Shown piece by piece: positions 45,426 to 54,283 of a stretch of DNA of 64,000 nt. Position numbers and translations under genes: made by a program. The notes under the pieces were generated by a model that saw only the letters and a list, made by a program, of their open reading frames with translations, had not been told where the DNA came from and did no database searches. The stretch lies in the NCBI RefSeq assembly GCF_002954665.1, contig NZ_MSCM01000001.1, forward strand, positions 477,107 through 541,106, given 5' to 3'. Position 1 is the stretch's first letter. Each line of letters opens with the position of its first letter. The DNA comes from Polaribacter glomeratus (GTDB taxonomy: Bacteria; Bacteroidota; Bacteroidia; Flavobacteriales; Flavobacteriaceae).

Positions 45426-46738
45426 TTTTTTTGCGCCCAATTTTTCTTTTTCAAAGGATGTCTTTTTTGATAGCTTAAATTTCGCCAAAGCCATTCTAAA
45501 GGACCGAAATAGTAGTACTTAAGCCAAATAGGACTTGCAATTAACTGAAAAATCCAAATTGCAAATACAATGTACAAGAGTTCATGTCTTTGAAAAGCTC
45601 CAAATAGTCCAAAACCAGCGCCAGTAAAAATAAACAGTGCAATTACCGAATGCATTATATAATTGGTCAGTGCCATTTTACCAACTGCACCAAGTGCTTT
45701 TTTTAGTTGTGATAGAATAGTTGATTTACAAAATAGCATAATAAGTCCAACATGTCCTATGGCTACTGCAACACGACCTAAATCGTAAGTGATATTTGTT
45801 TTTGAGAAACTTAACCATGAGAAGTTTTGTTTCATAATGTAAGCGATCTCAAAATAGTTAGTTGTCAATCCTACCAAATACCCAAAAGTTGCCATAAGAA
45901 AGTAAAAAGCATAGGGTTTTTCAGAGGAAAGTATGTTTAATTTAAAAAAAGCGATCCCTAAAAGCATCATGCTTAAAATATCCCAGACATCGTAGCGATA
46001 GGAGTAGAGTTTTCCATAATATATATTGATAGGTGCTAAAAAAGCAACCACACTAAAATACTCTTTTTGCATGTTACTATTGTATTCGGTAATTGCCTCT
46101 GGCGAGCGCTCTTTCTGTAATTCTTCCCATTTTATTTGCGCTGTTTTTAGTTCATCAGTAAGCGGTTTTCCTTCGGATTTAAATTGTTCTGCTATAGAAA
46201 CATTTTTAATAAATTTAGCATTTTCCTCGTAATCGGCATAATTCCAAAGGGTACCAAAAGAAAGTAAAACAAGCGCTATAATAATTAATTTCTTGGGCTG
46301 CATATTTCTAAAAGTATAAACTAAGAAACCCATTAACGAATATGCGAACAAAATTTCTCCCGTCCACAAAATTAGATAGGCATGTATAAGACCAAAAAGT
46401 AGCAGCCACATTAAGCGTCTAAAATAAATGTCTGCCGCCTTTATACCTGCACCTTTTTTTTCCAAACGATTCAAAAGAATAAACATTCCTGCACCAAATA
46501 ATAGCGAAAATAAAGCTCTCATTGTCCCTTCAAAAAGCATATTTGTAGCGATCCATGTATAGAGATTCCATCCTGTTGCGCCACCAGATACAGTAGGGTC
46601 ACCGTAGGCATTTGCTAGTGCCATTCCATTGATATTCATTAATAAAATGCCAAAAAGTACGATGCCTCTCATTATATCTATAGACTGTATTCGATCGACT
46701 GCTTTTAATGGTGTTAATGATGTTTGTTTAGTTTCCAT
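45422..46738 (-). CDS. DUF418 domain-containing membrane protein
   Basis: A 438-residue polytopic protein. The N-terminus has the heparan-alpha-glucosaminide-acyltransferase-like opening RIQSIDIMRGIVLFGILLMN. Two more landmark segments follow: LFSLLFGAGMFILLNRLEKK, and the DUF418 domain in the C-terminal third (GKMALTNYIMHSVIALFIFT, WLKYYYFGPLEWLWRNLSY). About ten membrane segments. Function of DUF418 proteins is unknown; they are often linked to transport or acyl transfer. The TTG-initiated longer frame overlaps the M28 peptidase stop. The ATG at 46738 gives the normal start and is preceded by a CCAA tetranucleotide repeat. It is co-oriented with the peptidase genes. Confidence 0.85.
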   Translation of the reverse strand: METKQTSLTPLKAVDRIQSIDIMRGIVLFGILLMNINGMALANAYGDPTVSGGATGWNLYTWIATNMLFEGTMRALFSLLFGAGMFILLNRLEKKGAGIKAADIYFRRLMWLLLFGLIHAYLILWTGEILFAYSLMGFLVYTFRNMQPKKLIIIALVLLSFGTLWNYADYEENAKFIKNVSIAEQFKSEGKPLTDELKTAQIKWEELQKERSPEAITEYNSNMQKEYFSVVAFLAPINIYYGKLYSYRYDVWDILSMMLLGIAFFKLNILSSEKPYAFYFLMATFGYLVGLTTNYFEIAYIMKQNFSWLSFSKTNITYDLGRVAVAIGHVGLIMLFCKSTILSQLKKALGAVGKMALTNYIMHSVIALFIFTGAGFGLFGAFQRHELLYIVFAIWIFQLIASPIWLKYYYFGPLEWLWRNLSYQKRHPLKKKNWAQKK

Positions 46739-46741
46739 TTT

Positions 46742-46759
46742 TTGGTTGGTTGGTTGGTT
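46742..46759. repeat. (TTGG)4 tetranucleotide microsatellite
   Basis: Four and a half tandem TTGG units directly upstream of the DUF418 ATG (AACC on the coding strand), between the ATG at 46738 and the alternative TTG at 46792. Change in copy number would alter the frame from the upstream TTG and the leader spacing. Confidence 0.7.
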
Positions 46760-46788
46760 ATTGCTTAAAATTGAGAAATTATAAAAAG

Positions 46789-48279
46789 TCAATTTCCATA
46801 AAGTGCTTTTGATGCTTCTTCATACTTATCTCCGCCTGTCCAAACAGGTGTTTTTAAATCGTTGCCAATTTTTCTTCCAGATAATATATAAGATCTAAAA
46901 AACTTTAATAAATAATCATAATCTAAAGTATCTGCTTCATCTCCAGGTTGGTGGTAGTATTTTGTAACATCGCCGTTAAAAGCCGTAAATCCCAAAGAAA
47001 ATGTAGGCGCAGGAATTCCCTTTTTTGCAAAATTCACATTATCACTTCTATCAAATAAACCTTGTTCTGGTGCAGGATCATCAATCGCTGTAAGACCAAA
47101 TGTAGCTGCAGCGTCTTTAATATGTTGTGCAACTGTAGTTCTAGACAAACCCATAATTGTAACTAATGAGGTATCGTTATAACCAGCATTATCGCTATTA
47201 AAGCAATAGACCATTTGTTTTAAAGGAAGCACAGGATTTTCTACATAGAATTCACTACCTAAAAGTCCTTTTTCTTCTCCTGTAAACAATATGAATAAAG
47301 CAGAACGCTTTGTTGGGTATTTAACTAAATTTTCCGCAATACTCAACACTGTTGTTGTGCCAATAGCATTATCTCTTGCGCCATTGTAAATTGTATCTCC
47401 AGTTTCATCTGGCTTACCAATACCAACATGATCGTAATGTGCAGAGTAAATTATAAATTCTTCTTTTAGCTTTGGATCTGTACCTTCTATAAAGCCTATA
47501 ACATTTTGAGACATAACTATTTCTTCTGTCTTTTCGCTCATTTCTACTTTAGCCGTCATTTTTTTTATCGAACTAAAAACGGTAGCCGTTTTATGTTTCT
47601 CATCTAAAGTCCAAAGGTGTGGAATATCAGTATCATCACTTTTATCGGCTTTTTTATTTTTAGCAACAATCATTCGAGGTGCATTGAAGTGATGCTTAAT
47701 AAGCTCCCACATATTTTTATCAGTATCTAATAATTCAATGATAGCAACTACACCATTCGCTTTGGCTAATTCTTGTTTTTTTTCTAGCAAACCATAAGCA
47801 GCTCTGGCATCTTTTATTTCTTCACTTCCAGATTTTATGATGATGACTTTTCCCTTAATATTTTTTCCATTATAATCATTTTTAAGGCCGTAGTTTAAAT
47901 ACACCGCATCAGCATTTGTATTTATTGCTGATGGAACAATTAAAGCATACTCTTTAATTTGCTGTCCATTAATTTCTATAGCAACATCAGCAGGATATGA
48001 AGCTCGTTTCAATTTTACATCTTGATAGAATGTTCCTGTTTTTGGGTTTGGTTTTACGCCATAACTTCGTAATGTGTTTGCTAAATAAGAAGCTGCAATT
48101 TTATTTTCTGGAGTTCCTGTTTCTCTCCCTTTTAGCAAGTCGTCTGCCAAGAAATAAATATGACCTTCAATTTTTGCTTTACTTGTTGTTTCAATTACTT
48201 TCTCTTTTTCTGTTTGTGCTTTAAGAGTTATAGTTAGCGAAAGTGCTATTAATAATAAAGTTGTTTTTTTTAGTTTCAT
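46789..48279 (-). CDS. M28 family zinc metallopeptidase
   Basis: A 496-residue exported aminopeptidase-like protein. Signal peptide residues 1-21 end ITLKAQ. A PA-type insertion (about 120-220) precedes the di-zinc M28 core: YSAHYDHVGIG near residue 280 (His, Asp), GARDNAIGTTTVLS near 300 (Asp), LFTGEEKGLLGSEF near 327 (Glu pair) and NSDNAGYND near 355. YHQPGDEADTLDYD near 455 gives the last His. All metal ligands are present. It likely trims peptides in the periplasm. It belongs to the minus-strand peptidase cluster 45.2-58 kb. Confidence 0.92.
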   Translation of the reverse strand: MKLKKTTLLLIALSLTITLKAQTEKEKVIETTSKAKIEGHIYFLADDLLKGRETGTPENKIAASYLANTLRSYGVKPNPKTGTFYQDVKLKRASYPADVAIEINGQQIKEYALIVPSAINTNADAVYLNYGLKNDYNGKNIKGKVIIIKSGSEEIKDARAAYGLLEKKQELAKANGVVAIIELLDTDKNMWELIKHHFNAPRMIVAKNKKADKSDDTDIPHLWTLDEKHKTATVFSSIKKMTAKVEMSEKTEEIVMSQNVIGFIEGTDPKLKEEFIIYSAHYDHVGIGKPDETGDTIYNGARDNAIGTTTVLSIAENLVKYPTKRSALFILFTGEEKGLLGSEFYVENPVLPLKQMVYCFNSDNAGYNDTSLVTIMGLSRTTVAQHIKDAAATFGLTAIDDPAPEQGLFDRSDNVNFAKKGIPAPTFSLGFTAFNGDVTKYYHQPGDEADTLDYDYLLKFFRSYILSGRKIGNDLKTPVWTGGDKYEEASKALYGN

Positions 48280-48332
48280 TTTTTATTTGATAGAAATGTT
48301 AATGCTATTTTATTTTAAACAATTAAATTATA

Positions 48333-50405
48333 TTACTTCAACTTCATCAGCAAATAAGAAAATATCAAAGCGTTTGATTTTGCACTTTGTTCATTGGTTG
48401 AAGAGCCTGCATGGCCGCCTTCTGTATTTTCATAATAATAGGTTTTGTAACCCATTGCATTCATTTTAGCCACCATTTTACGTGCATGACCAGGATGCAC
48501 TCTATCATCACGAGTAGAAGAGCCAAAGAATACTTCTGGATAATCAACTCCTTCTTTAAGATTATGGTAAGGAGAATATTTTTTGATGTATTCCCATTCT
48601 TCAGCAATATCAGGATTCCCAAACTCGCCCATCCAACTTGCGCCTGCTAATAGTTTATTATAACGTTTCATATCTAATAAAGGCACTTCACAAACAATAG
48701 CATTGTATAAATCTGGTCGTTGTGTAAAAGCAACACCTACTAATAAACCACCATTACTGCCACCCATAACACCTAAATGTTTTGGAGATGTTATTTTTTT
48801 AGCGATCAAACCTTCAGACACCGCAAATAAATCGTCGTAGACATTTTGTCTCTTTTCTTTGATTCCGTCTTGATGCCATTTTGGTCCAAATTCGCCACCT
48901 CCACGAAGATTAGCCAAAACATAAACACCTCCTTTATCTAACCATGCTATTCCATCAGTTGATAAGTAATAAGGTAATAAAGAAATTTCGAACCCACCAT
49001 ATGCATAGACTAACGTTGGGTTAGAACTGTCTTTTTTAACGCCTTTGGCGGATACCATAAAATAAGGAATCATCGTACCATCTTTCGATGTTGCTTTGTA
49101 CTGATTTATTTCATATTTACTAGCATCAAAATATTCTGGTAATGATTTGTAAACTTTAAAAGTATTTTTACTGGCGTCGGCTGTGTATAAGGTACTTGGG
49201 GTAATTAGATTCTCAAAACCAAAAAAGAATTGATCTGTAAAATCATTAGTATCAGCAATATAAATAGCTCCTAAATCTGGCGTATTCATTTTTTGATCTG
49301 ACCACTTTCCGTTGTTGAATGAGTAGATAAATAAATTGCTTGTAACGTTTGTTAATAGGTTTACAAGAAGTTTATTTTTGGTTTTTCTAACACCTGAAAT
49401 ACTTGAAAACTCATTTGGCACTAAAACTACTTCGATTTCTTTATTTCCTTTTAACAATTCGGTAAAATTGAGGCTTAAAAGAGTTCCTATTTTATAGGTT
49501 TTAGCATTTACTGTCCAATCAGATTTTAATTGAACAAGCAGTTGATTATTTATAATACCTCTTGTTTCAGCGTCATCAGGAATATCTAGTTGTATCAGTT
49601 TGTTATTATTCCAAACTAGAAGTTGGGTAGAAAAAGTAGTCAAACCTCGATAAATTACATTAAAAGCTTTATCTCCATCTCTAAACACACTTCCCCCTGC
49701 ACCTACATCAGTAGAATTGCCTTCAAAAATAAGTTGTGCATCTTTTAGAAGTGTACCTCGTTTCCATATTTTTACTTGTCTTGGGTAGCCAGATGTGGTC
49801 ATGGTGCCTTCGCCAAAATCTGAAGTAACAATTAACGTATTTTTATCAATATAACTAGCACCTCCTTTTGATTCATCCATAGAAAAACCATTTTCTATAA
49901 ATTCTTTTTTGTTGATATCAAATTCTTTGATAACTACTGCGTCTCCACCTCCTTTAGAAAGTTCAACCATAAAACGATTAAAATCAGGATACAAACCACG
50001 GGCTCCTTTATAAACCCATTTAATATCATCTTTTTTTGAAAGGGCATCAATATCTAATAAGGTTTCCCAAACAGGATTTCCGCTAGTATAACTTTCTAAT
50101 AAACATCTTCTCCAAATACCTCTTACATGATTTTTATCTTTCCAAAAGTTAAACACATAGTTGCCATAAACATTGGGGTACGCAATTTTTTCTTTAGAAT
50201 TATAGATTGCTAAACTTCGATCATATATATCTTGGTAATCTTTTTCTGCACTTAATTTTTCTACAGTTGCTTTATTTTGATTTTTCACAAATTCCAAAGC
50301 TTTTTCGCCATCAACTTCTTCAAGCCATAGATAGTTGTCTTCTTGTGCTTGTGTTATTTGAGTAATTCCTAATAAGGCTACTAGTATTAAAATATAGTTT
50401 TTCAT
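48333..50405 (-). CDS. Prolyl oligopeptidase family serine peptidase (S9A)
   Basis: A 690-residue exported peptidase. The signal peptide is MKNYILILVALLGITQITQA. An N-terminal beta-propeller (about residues 60-400) filters substrates to oligopeptides. The alpha/beta-hydrolase domain has nucleophile Ser550 in GVMGGSNGGLLVG, Asp in SSTRDDRVHPGHARKM and His in ENTEGGHAGSS, a full triad. Prolyl oligopeptidases cut after proline in short peptides. The location beside M28 and two M1 peptidases suggests periplasmic digestion of imported oligopeptides. The gap to the amidohydrolase gene is 48 bases. Confidence 0.93.
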   Translation of the reverse strand: MKNYILILVALLGITQITQAQEDNYLWLEEVDGEKALEFVKNQNKATVEKLSAEKDYQDIYDRSLAIYNSKEKIAYPNVYGNYVFNFWKDKNHVRGIWRRCLLESYTSGNPVWETLLDIDALSKKDDIKWVYKGARGLYPDFNRFMVELSKGGGDAVVIKEFDINKKEFIENGFSMDESKGGASYIDKNTLIVTSDFGEGTMTTSGYPRQVKIWKRGTLLKDAQLIFEGNSTDVGAGGSVFRDGDKAFNVIYRGLTTFSTQLLVWNNNKLIQLDIPDDAETRGIINNQLLVQLKSDWTVNAKTYKIGTLLSLNFTELLKGNKEIEVVLVPNEFSSISGVRKTKNKLLVNLLTNVTSNLFIYSFNNGKWSDQKMNTPDLGAIYIADTNDFTDQFFFGFENLITPSTLYTADASKNTFKVYKSLPEYFDASKYEINQYKATSKDGTMIPYFMVSAKGVKKDSSNPTLVYAYGGFEISLLPYYLSTDGIAWLDKGGVYVLANLRGGGEFGPKWHQDGIKEKRQNVYDDLFAVSEGLIAKKITSPKHLGVMGGSNGGLLVGVAFTQRPDLYNAIVCEVPLLDMKRYNKLLAGASWMGEFGNPDIAEEWEYIKKYSPYHNLKEGVDYPEVFFGSSTRDDRVHPGHARKMVAKMNAMGYKTYYYENTEGGHAGSSTNEQSAKSNALIFSYLLMKLK

Positions 50406-50453
50406 GGTTTGGTTGCATTTATTGATTTGTGGTTATTTATAGTTTTTCTTTTA

Positions 50454-52190
50454 TTACTTCACAAAATATACCTTTTGAATTTTTCCGTTTTCGATATGAT
50501 AAATGACAGTAGCGTCTTGGAATTTATTACCAAATTTGACTTGTTCTTTATCGATAACAATGTTTCCTTGTACAATTCTGCCTTTTAGTTCACAATGCAA
50601 ATTGGGTGTGTTTTCAAACATTTGAGTATAGTTTTTTCGCATATTTTCTTTTCCTTTTCCAATTAGGGTGTTTGGATAGGTGTACAATTCAACATCTTCT
50701 GCATACGGTTCTAAAAAAGCATCTATATTTCTCATGTTATACCCATTAAGCTGACGTTGTACTAAAATTTCTGGCGTGTCTTTTACCAAATCACTTGGGT
50801 TAAAAACAACGCCTTTATTTATGACTTTGTTTATTTTGGTTAAATTTTTCAAATCATCAACAGGGTTTTCATCTAGTAAAATGAGGTTTGCATTTTTGCC
50901 GATAGCAATACTTCCAAAATCTTTTTCTTTGTCTAATATTTTTGCTCCATTTAATGTTGAAGCCACAATAATTTGCCAATTAGTCATGCCGCTTTTTTGC
51001 ATCATTTTTAATTCGGCTTGATATGAGGTAGCGTGCAATGTTCCAATATTTCCAGCATCCGTTCCGGTAACTATAGTAACACCAGCATCAGAAAGGAGTT
51101 TTAAATTTGCTAGCATATTTTTTTCATCACGAATCGTTTTTTCCTTTGCATTTTTAGATTGCACTATATTTTTATAGCGTTCAACCAAAGTTGTGTCGGT
51201 TATATGTTTTAAATCCATTAAACTACCCAATTGAAAAGCATCCGATTTTTCAAATTCATACAAGTTGAATTCCAATTCTTGCCCCAATGATTTATTATAA
51301 TTTTCCATCACAACCAGTGTTGGACAAAGAATTGTTTTGTTCTTTTTTAATAATTGAATAAAATCTGGTTTTAGAATTTCATCGACTACACTATGTACTA
51401 AAAAGTCGGCACCATTTTCTACCGCTAATTGTGCTGTAATTCGTTCTGTAGCATGAACAGCAACTTTTAAATTGTTTTTGTGAGCTTCGTCTATAATAGC
51501 TTTAATAATTGGAATATTTTTTCTGGCGCTTTCTTCAATCGATAAACCATCAGCTCCAGCGATATACCAAATTTTTATAAAATCGGGTTTAAAAGGTAAC
51601 TGGTCTTGCACAGATTTAATACCTTCTTCAATGGTTTTGGTTAAAGTAAATGGCGTATCATCTTGAAAGTTTTCATAAACTTTAGGTTCATAAGTAGTTG
51701 CTAATGGACCAGTGATAAATATAGTTGGTGCAAATGCTGCCTCCTTAAAATCATTTCTTTGTTTTAAAAAAGGATAAGAAGCACCAACATCAAAGACAGT
51801 AGTTATTCCATTTTGTAAATAACGACGAAGTTTGTCTTCCATATTGGTTTTTGTAGCTTCAATTTCTTGATCATAAGGGACAAATTTTTGTAAATCGATT
51901 ACATCTGGTCGCGTATATATGCCACCATTTTGAGAAAAATGAATATGTGCATCGGTTAAACCTGGTGAAAGATATTTTCCAGTTCCGTCAATCACAGTAG
52001 CATTTGCAGGAATTGTAATTTTTTTGCTTGAATTAATATTTGAAATCTTATTATTAGTAATGACAAGCGTTTGATTTGGAAGTAGTTTTTGATTTTCTAC
52101 ATCTATGATGGTTGTATTTGTTATATAAGTCTGCGCAAAATTTGAATAGTAAGCAAAAAAGCAAAGTGTGAATATGAGAATTTTTTTCAT
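50454..52190 (-). CDS. Amidohydrolase with C-terminal NTF2-like domain
   Basis: A 578-residue exported two-domain protein. The signal peptide ends NFAQ at residue 19. Residues 20-450 are an amidohydrolase (imidazolonepropionase/prolidase-like) with metal ligands in LTDAHIHFSQNG (near 77), VAVHATER and LVHSVVDE (near 245-265), and TGTDAGNIGTLH near 380. Residues 460-578 are an NTF2/SnoaL-like fold (YNMRNIDAFLEPYAEDVELY, then VIYHIENGKIQKVYF). The fusion is unusual; a free NTF2-like protein is encoded at 57538 in the same cluster. Substrate may be a dipeptide-like amide, by context only. Confidence 0.87.
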   Translation of the reverse strand: MKKILIFTLCFFAYYSNFAQTYITNTTIIDVENQKLLPNQTLVITNNKISNINSSKKITIPANATVIDGTGKYLSPGLTDAHIHFSQNGGIYTRPDVIDLQKFVPYDQEIEATKTNMEDKLRRYLQNGITTVFDVGASYPFLKQRNDFKEAAFAPTIFITGPLATTYEPKVYENFQDDTPFTLTKTIEEGIKSVQDQLPFKPDFIKIWYIAGADGLSIEESARKNIPIIKAIIDEAHKNNLKVAVHATERITAQLAVENGADFLVHSVVDEILKPDFIQLLKKNKTILCPTLVVMENYNKSLGQELEFNLYEFEKSDAFQLGSLMDLKHITDTTLVERYKNIVQSKNAKEKTIRDEKNMLANLKLLSDAGVTIVTGTDAGNIGTLHATSYQAELKMMQKSGMTNWQIIVASTLNGAKILDKEKDFGSIAIGKNANLILLDENPVDDLKNLTKINKVINKGVVFNPSDLVKDTPEILVQRQLNGYNMRNIDAFLEPYAEDVELYTYPNTLIGKGKENMRKNYTQMFENTPNLHCELKGRIVQGNIVIDKEQVKFGNKFQDATVIYHIENGKIQKVYFVK

Positions 52191-52232
52191 GATTTTAATA
52201 TTTTGAGATTTTTTATAAGATTGAGTTTTTTA

Positions 52233-54215
52233 TCAATTTTCCATATTCCTAAAACTAGCTACATAAAAATTAGGATCAATAGTTACTTCTTTTTTAGCGT
52301 CCGCATCATTCACATAGTAATACGTCCATTTTGTTTTAGGAGTAATCCAAAGCTCTTGATTATTTAGCGTTACTTTTAGGGGCATCTCAAAATCAACAAT
52401 TGTATTTATCCAGCGATAAACAAATTGGTTCTCTTTAAAATAGTATTCTAATGTTGGTATTTGCGTAGTTCTTAAATATTGATCAAAAAATAGCTTCAAA
52501 TTTAATCCAGAACGTTTTGTAATGTAATTTTCAACTTCTGCTGTAGTTACTGTTTTATGATAGAACTCTTTATTTAAACCTGTAAGAATAGCGCGCCACT
52601 TTGTATCGTCATTAAGTGCGTGTCTTAAAGTATGCAAGACTACTGCACTTTTAGCATATACATCTCCTGAATACTCAATATCATTTATATCATAATCGCC
52701 AATAATTGGTTGGTCGTTCTTGATTTTTTTAGATAGTCCTTTTATATATTCTTCTCCTGCCTTTTGTCCATAATGATATTCAACATACAGGGCTTCAGAA
52801 TAGGTTGTAAATCCTTCATGTACCCACATATCTGCCATGTCTTTGTAGGTAATATTATTTGCAAACCATTCGTGCCCAGATTCGTGGATGATTAGATAAT
52901 CGAATTTTAAACCCCAACCAGAACCTGAAGAATCTTGACCATCTCTTGGCATTCCATTTTGGTATCCCCAATAGCCTATAGCACTTTGATGCTCCATACC
53001 AACTCCTTCTACCAGTTTATAACCATCTTCATAAAATGGATAAGGTCCAAACCAATGCTCAAAAGCTTCTAGCATTAAATGCACCTGTTTAAATTGTGCT
53101 TTGGCTTTTTCTAAATTTTCTTGATACACATAGAAATCACATTCAAGTGTTCCGTTTAATCCTTTGTAAGGATCAGAAAAATGAGCATAATCTGCCACAT
53201 TAAGACTAACTCCGTAGTTATTAATAGGATTTAGAACCGTCCATTCGTAGGTGGTTTTTCCGTTTTTATTTTTTTCTGTAGCGGTTAGTTTTCCATTTGC
53301 AACCGCCATTAAGTCACTAGAAACCGTTGCACGAATCGTCATTCCGTTATCTGGTTCATCATACATATGATCTTTATTAGGCCACCACAAACTAGCGCCT
53401 TCACCTTGACAAGATGTAAAAACTACAGGTTTGCCGCTTGCATCTTTTCTCCAGGTAAAACCTCCATCCCAAGGCGGTCTTGGTGCTTCCTTAGGATTTC
53501 CTTCATAAAAAACTTCAATTTCTTTTGAGGATCCTACTACTTGATTTTCGTTTAATTGGATAAAATAAGCATTCCCATTTTGTGTAAAATTTAAAGAAGT
53601 GCCAGATTGCAGCACTTTCGTAATTTTTAAAGGAGGTTGCAAATCAATTTGCATGCTTTTATTTGCTACTAATACTGTATACGTTATTGTATTAGATCCT
53701 GTAAGAAATTTATTTTCGATGTCTAATTCAAAATCTAGTTTGTAGTGCGTTAAATTCCACCAAGCTCTTTCTGGAGTTATTTTTCCTCTTAAAGTATCTT
53801 GCGCTGTATATGCTTTTTCAGCTACAGCTTTTATCTTCATATCCCTTTTAATAGGATTTCGACTCAAGGTTACAGGACCTAAATTGCGAGATTTGACAAA
53901 AGCAAAACCTTTGTAGGTATTTGTTTCAGCATCCCTTTTTAATTTAAAATTAAACGTGGTTTTAGGCTGCTCTATATTAAATAATAGTGAATCGTTCTTA
54001 AAAAGCAAATAATCTAAAGGTGCATTTACTTTGTTAATCCAATTTTGCCATTCCCAATTGAAGGTACCAGCATAGTTATTGTTATTTTCTTCAATGATAA
54101 CCTCTAAATTTCCCTTCGGATTATTAATTTCATACCATTTACCTGTTTTGTTTTGACTGTATATTGTGCAAATGGAGACTTGGAAAATCAATATAAATAG
54201 TATTTTTCTTTTCAT
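52233..54215 (-). CDS. M1 family zinc metallopeptidase, copy A
   Basis: A 660-residue exported aminopeptidase-type protein. Residues 1-20 are the signal peptide. An N-terminal all-beta extension (about 25-120; TGKWYEINNPKGNLEVIIEE) precedes the M1 saddle domain. The exopeptidase motif appears as GVGMEHQS near residue 410, in place of GAMEN. The zinc site is His444-Glu445-x-x-His448 (HESGH) with Glu467 after 18 residues, the intact HEXXHX18E gluzincin motif. It is 69 bases downstream of a close paralogue, the product of a tandem duplication. It is part of the peptidase cluster. Confidence 0.93.
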   Translation of the reverse strand: MKRKILFILIFQVSICTIYSQNKTGKWYEINNPKGNLEVIIEENNNNYAGTFNWEWQNWINKVNAPLDYLLFKNDSLLFNIEQPKTTFNFKLKRDAETNTYKGFAFVKSRNLGPVTLSRNPIKRDMKIKAVAEKAYTAQDTLRGKITPERAWWNLTHYKLDFELDIENKFLTGSNTITYTVLVANKSMQIDLQPPLKITKVLQSGTSLNFTQNGNAYFIQLNENQVVGSSKEIEVFYEGNPKEAPRPPWDGGFTWRKDASGKPVVFTSCQGEGASLWWPNKDHMYDEPDNGMTIRATVSSDLMAVANGKLTATEKNKNGKTTYEWTVLNPINNYGVSLNVADYAHFSDPYKGLNGTLECDFYVYQENLEKAKAQFKQVHLMLEAFEHWFGPYPFYEDGYKLVEGVGMEHQSAIGYWGYQNGMPRDGQDSSGSGWGLKFDYLIIHESGHEWFANNITYKDMADMWVHEGFTTYSEALYVEYHYGQKAGEEYIKGLSKKIKNDQPIIGDYDINDIEYSGDVYAKSAVVLHTLRHALNDDTKWRAILTGLNKEFYHKTVTTAEVENYITKRSGLNLKLFFDQYLRTTQIPTLEYYFKENQFVYRWINTIVDFEMPLKVTLNNQELWITPKTKWTYYYVNDADAKKEVTIDPNFYVASFRNMEN

Positions 54216-54283
54216 CTTGTATTTTTACTGTTTGGTTAGAGTGATGCCGTATTAGTTTTTATTTTTTTGATTACTATCAACAT

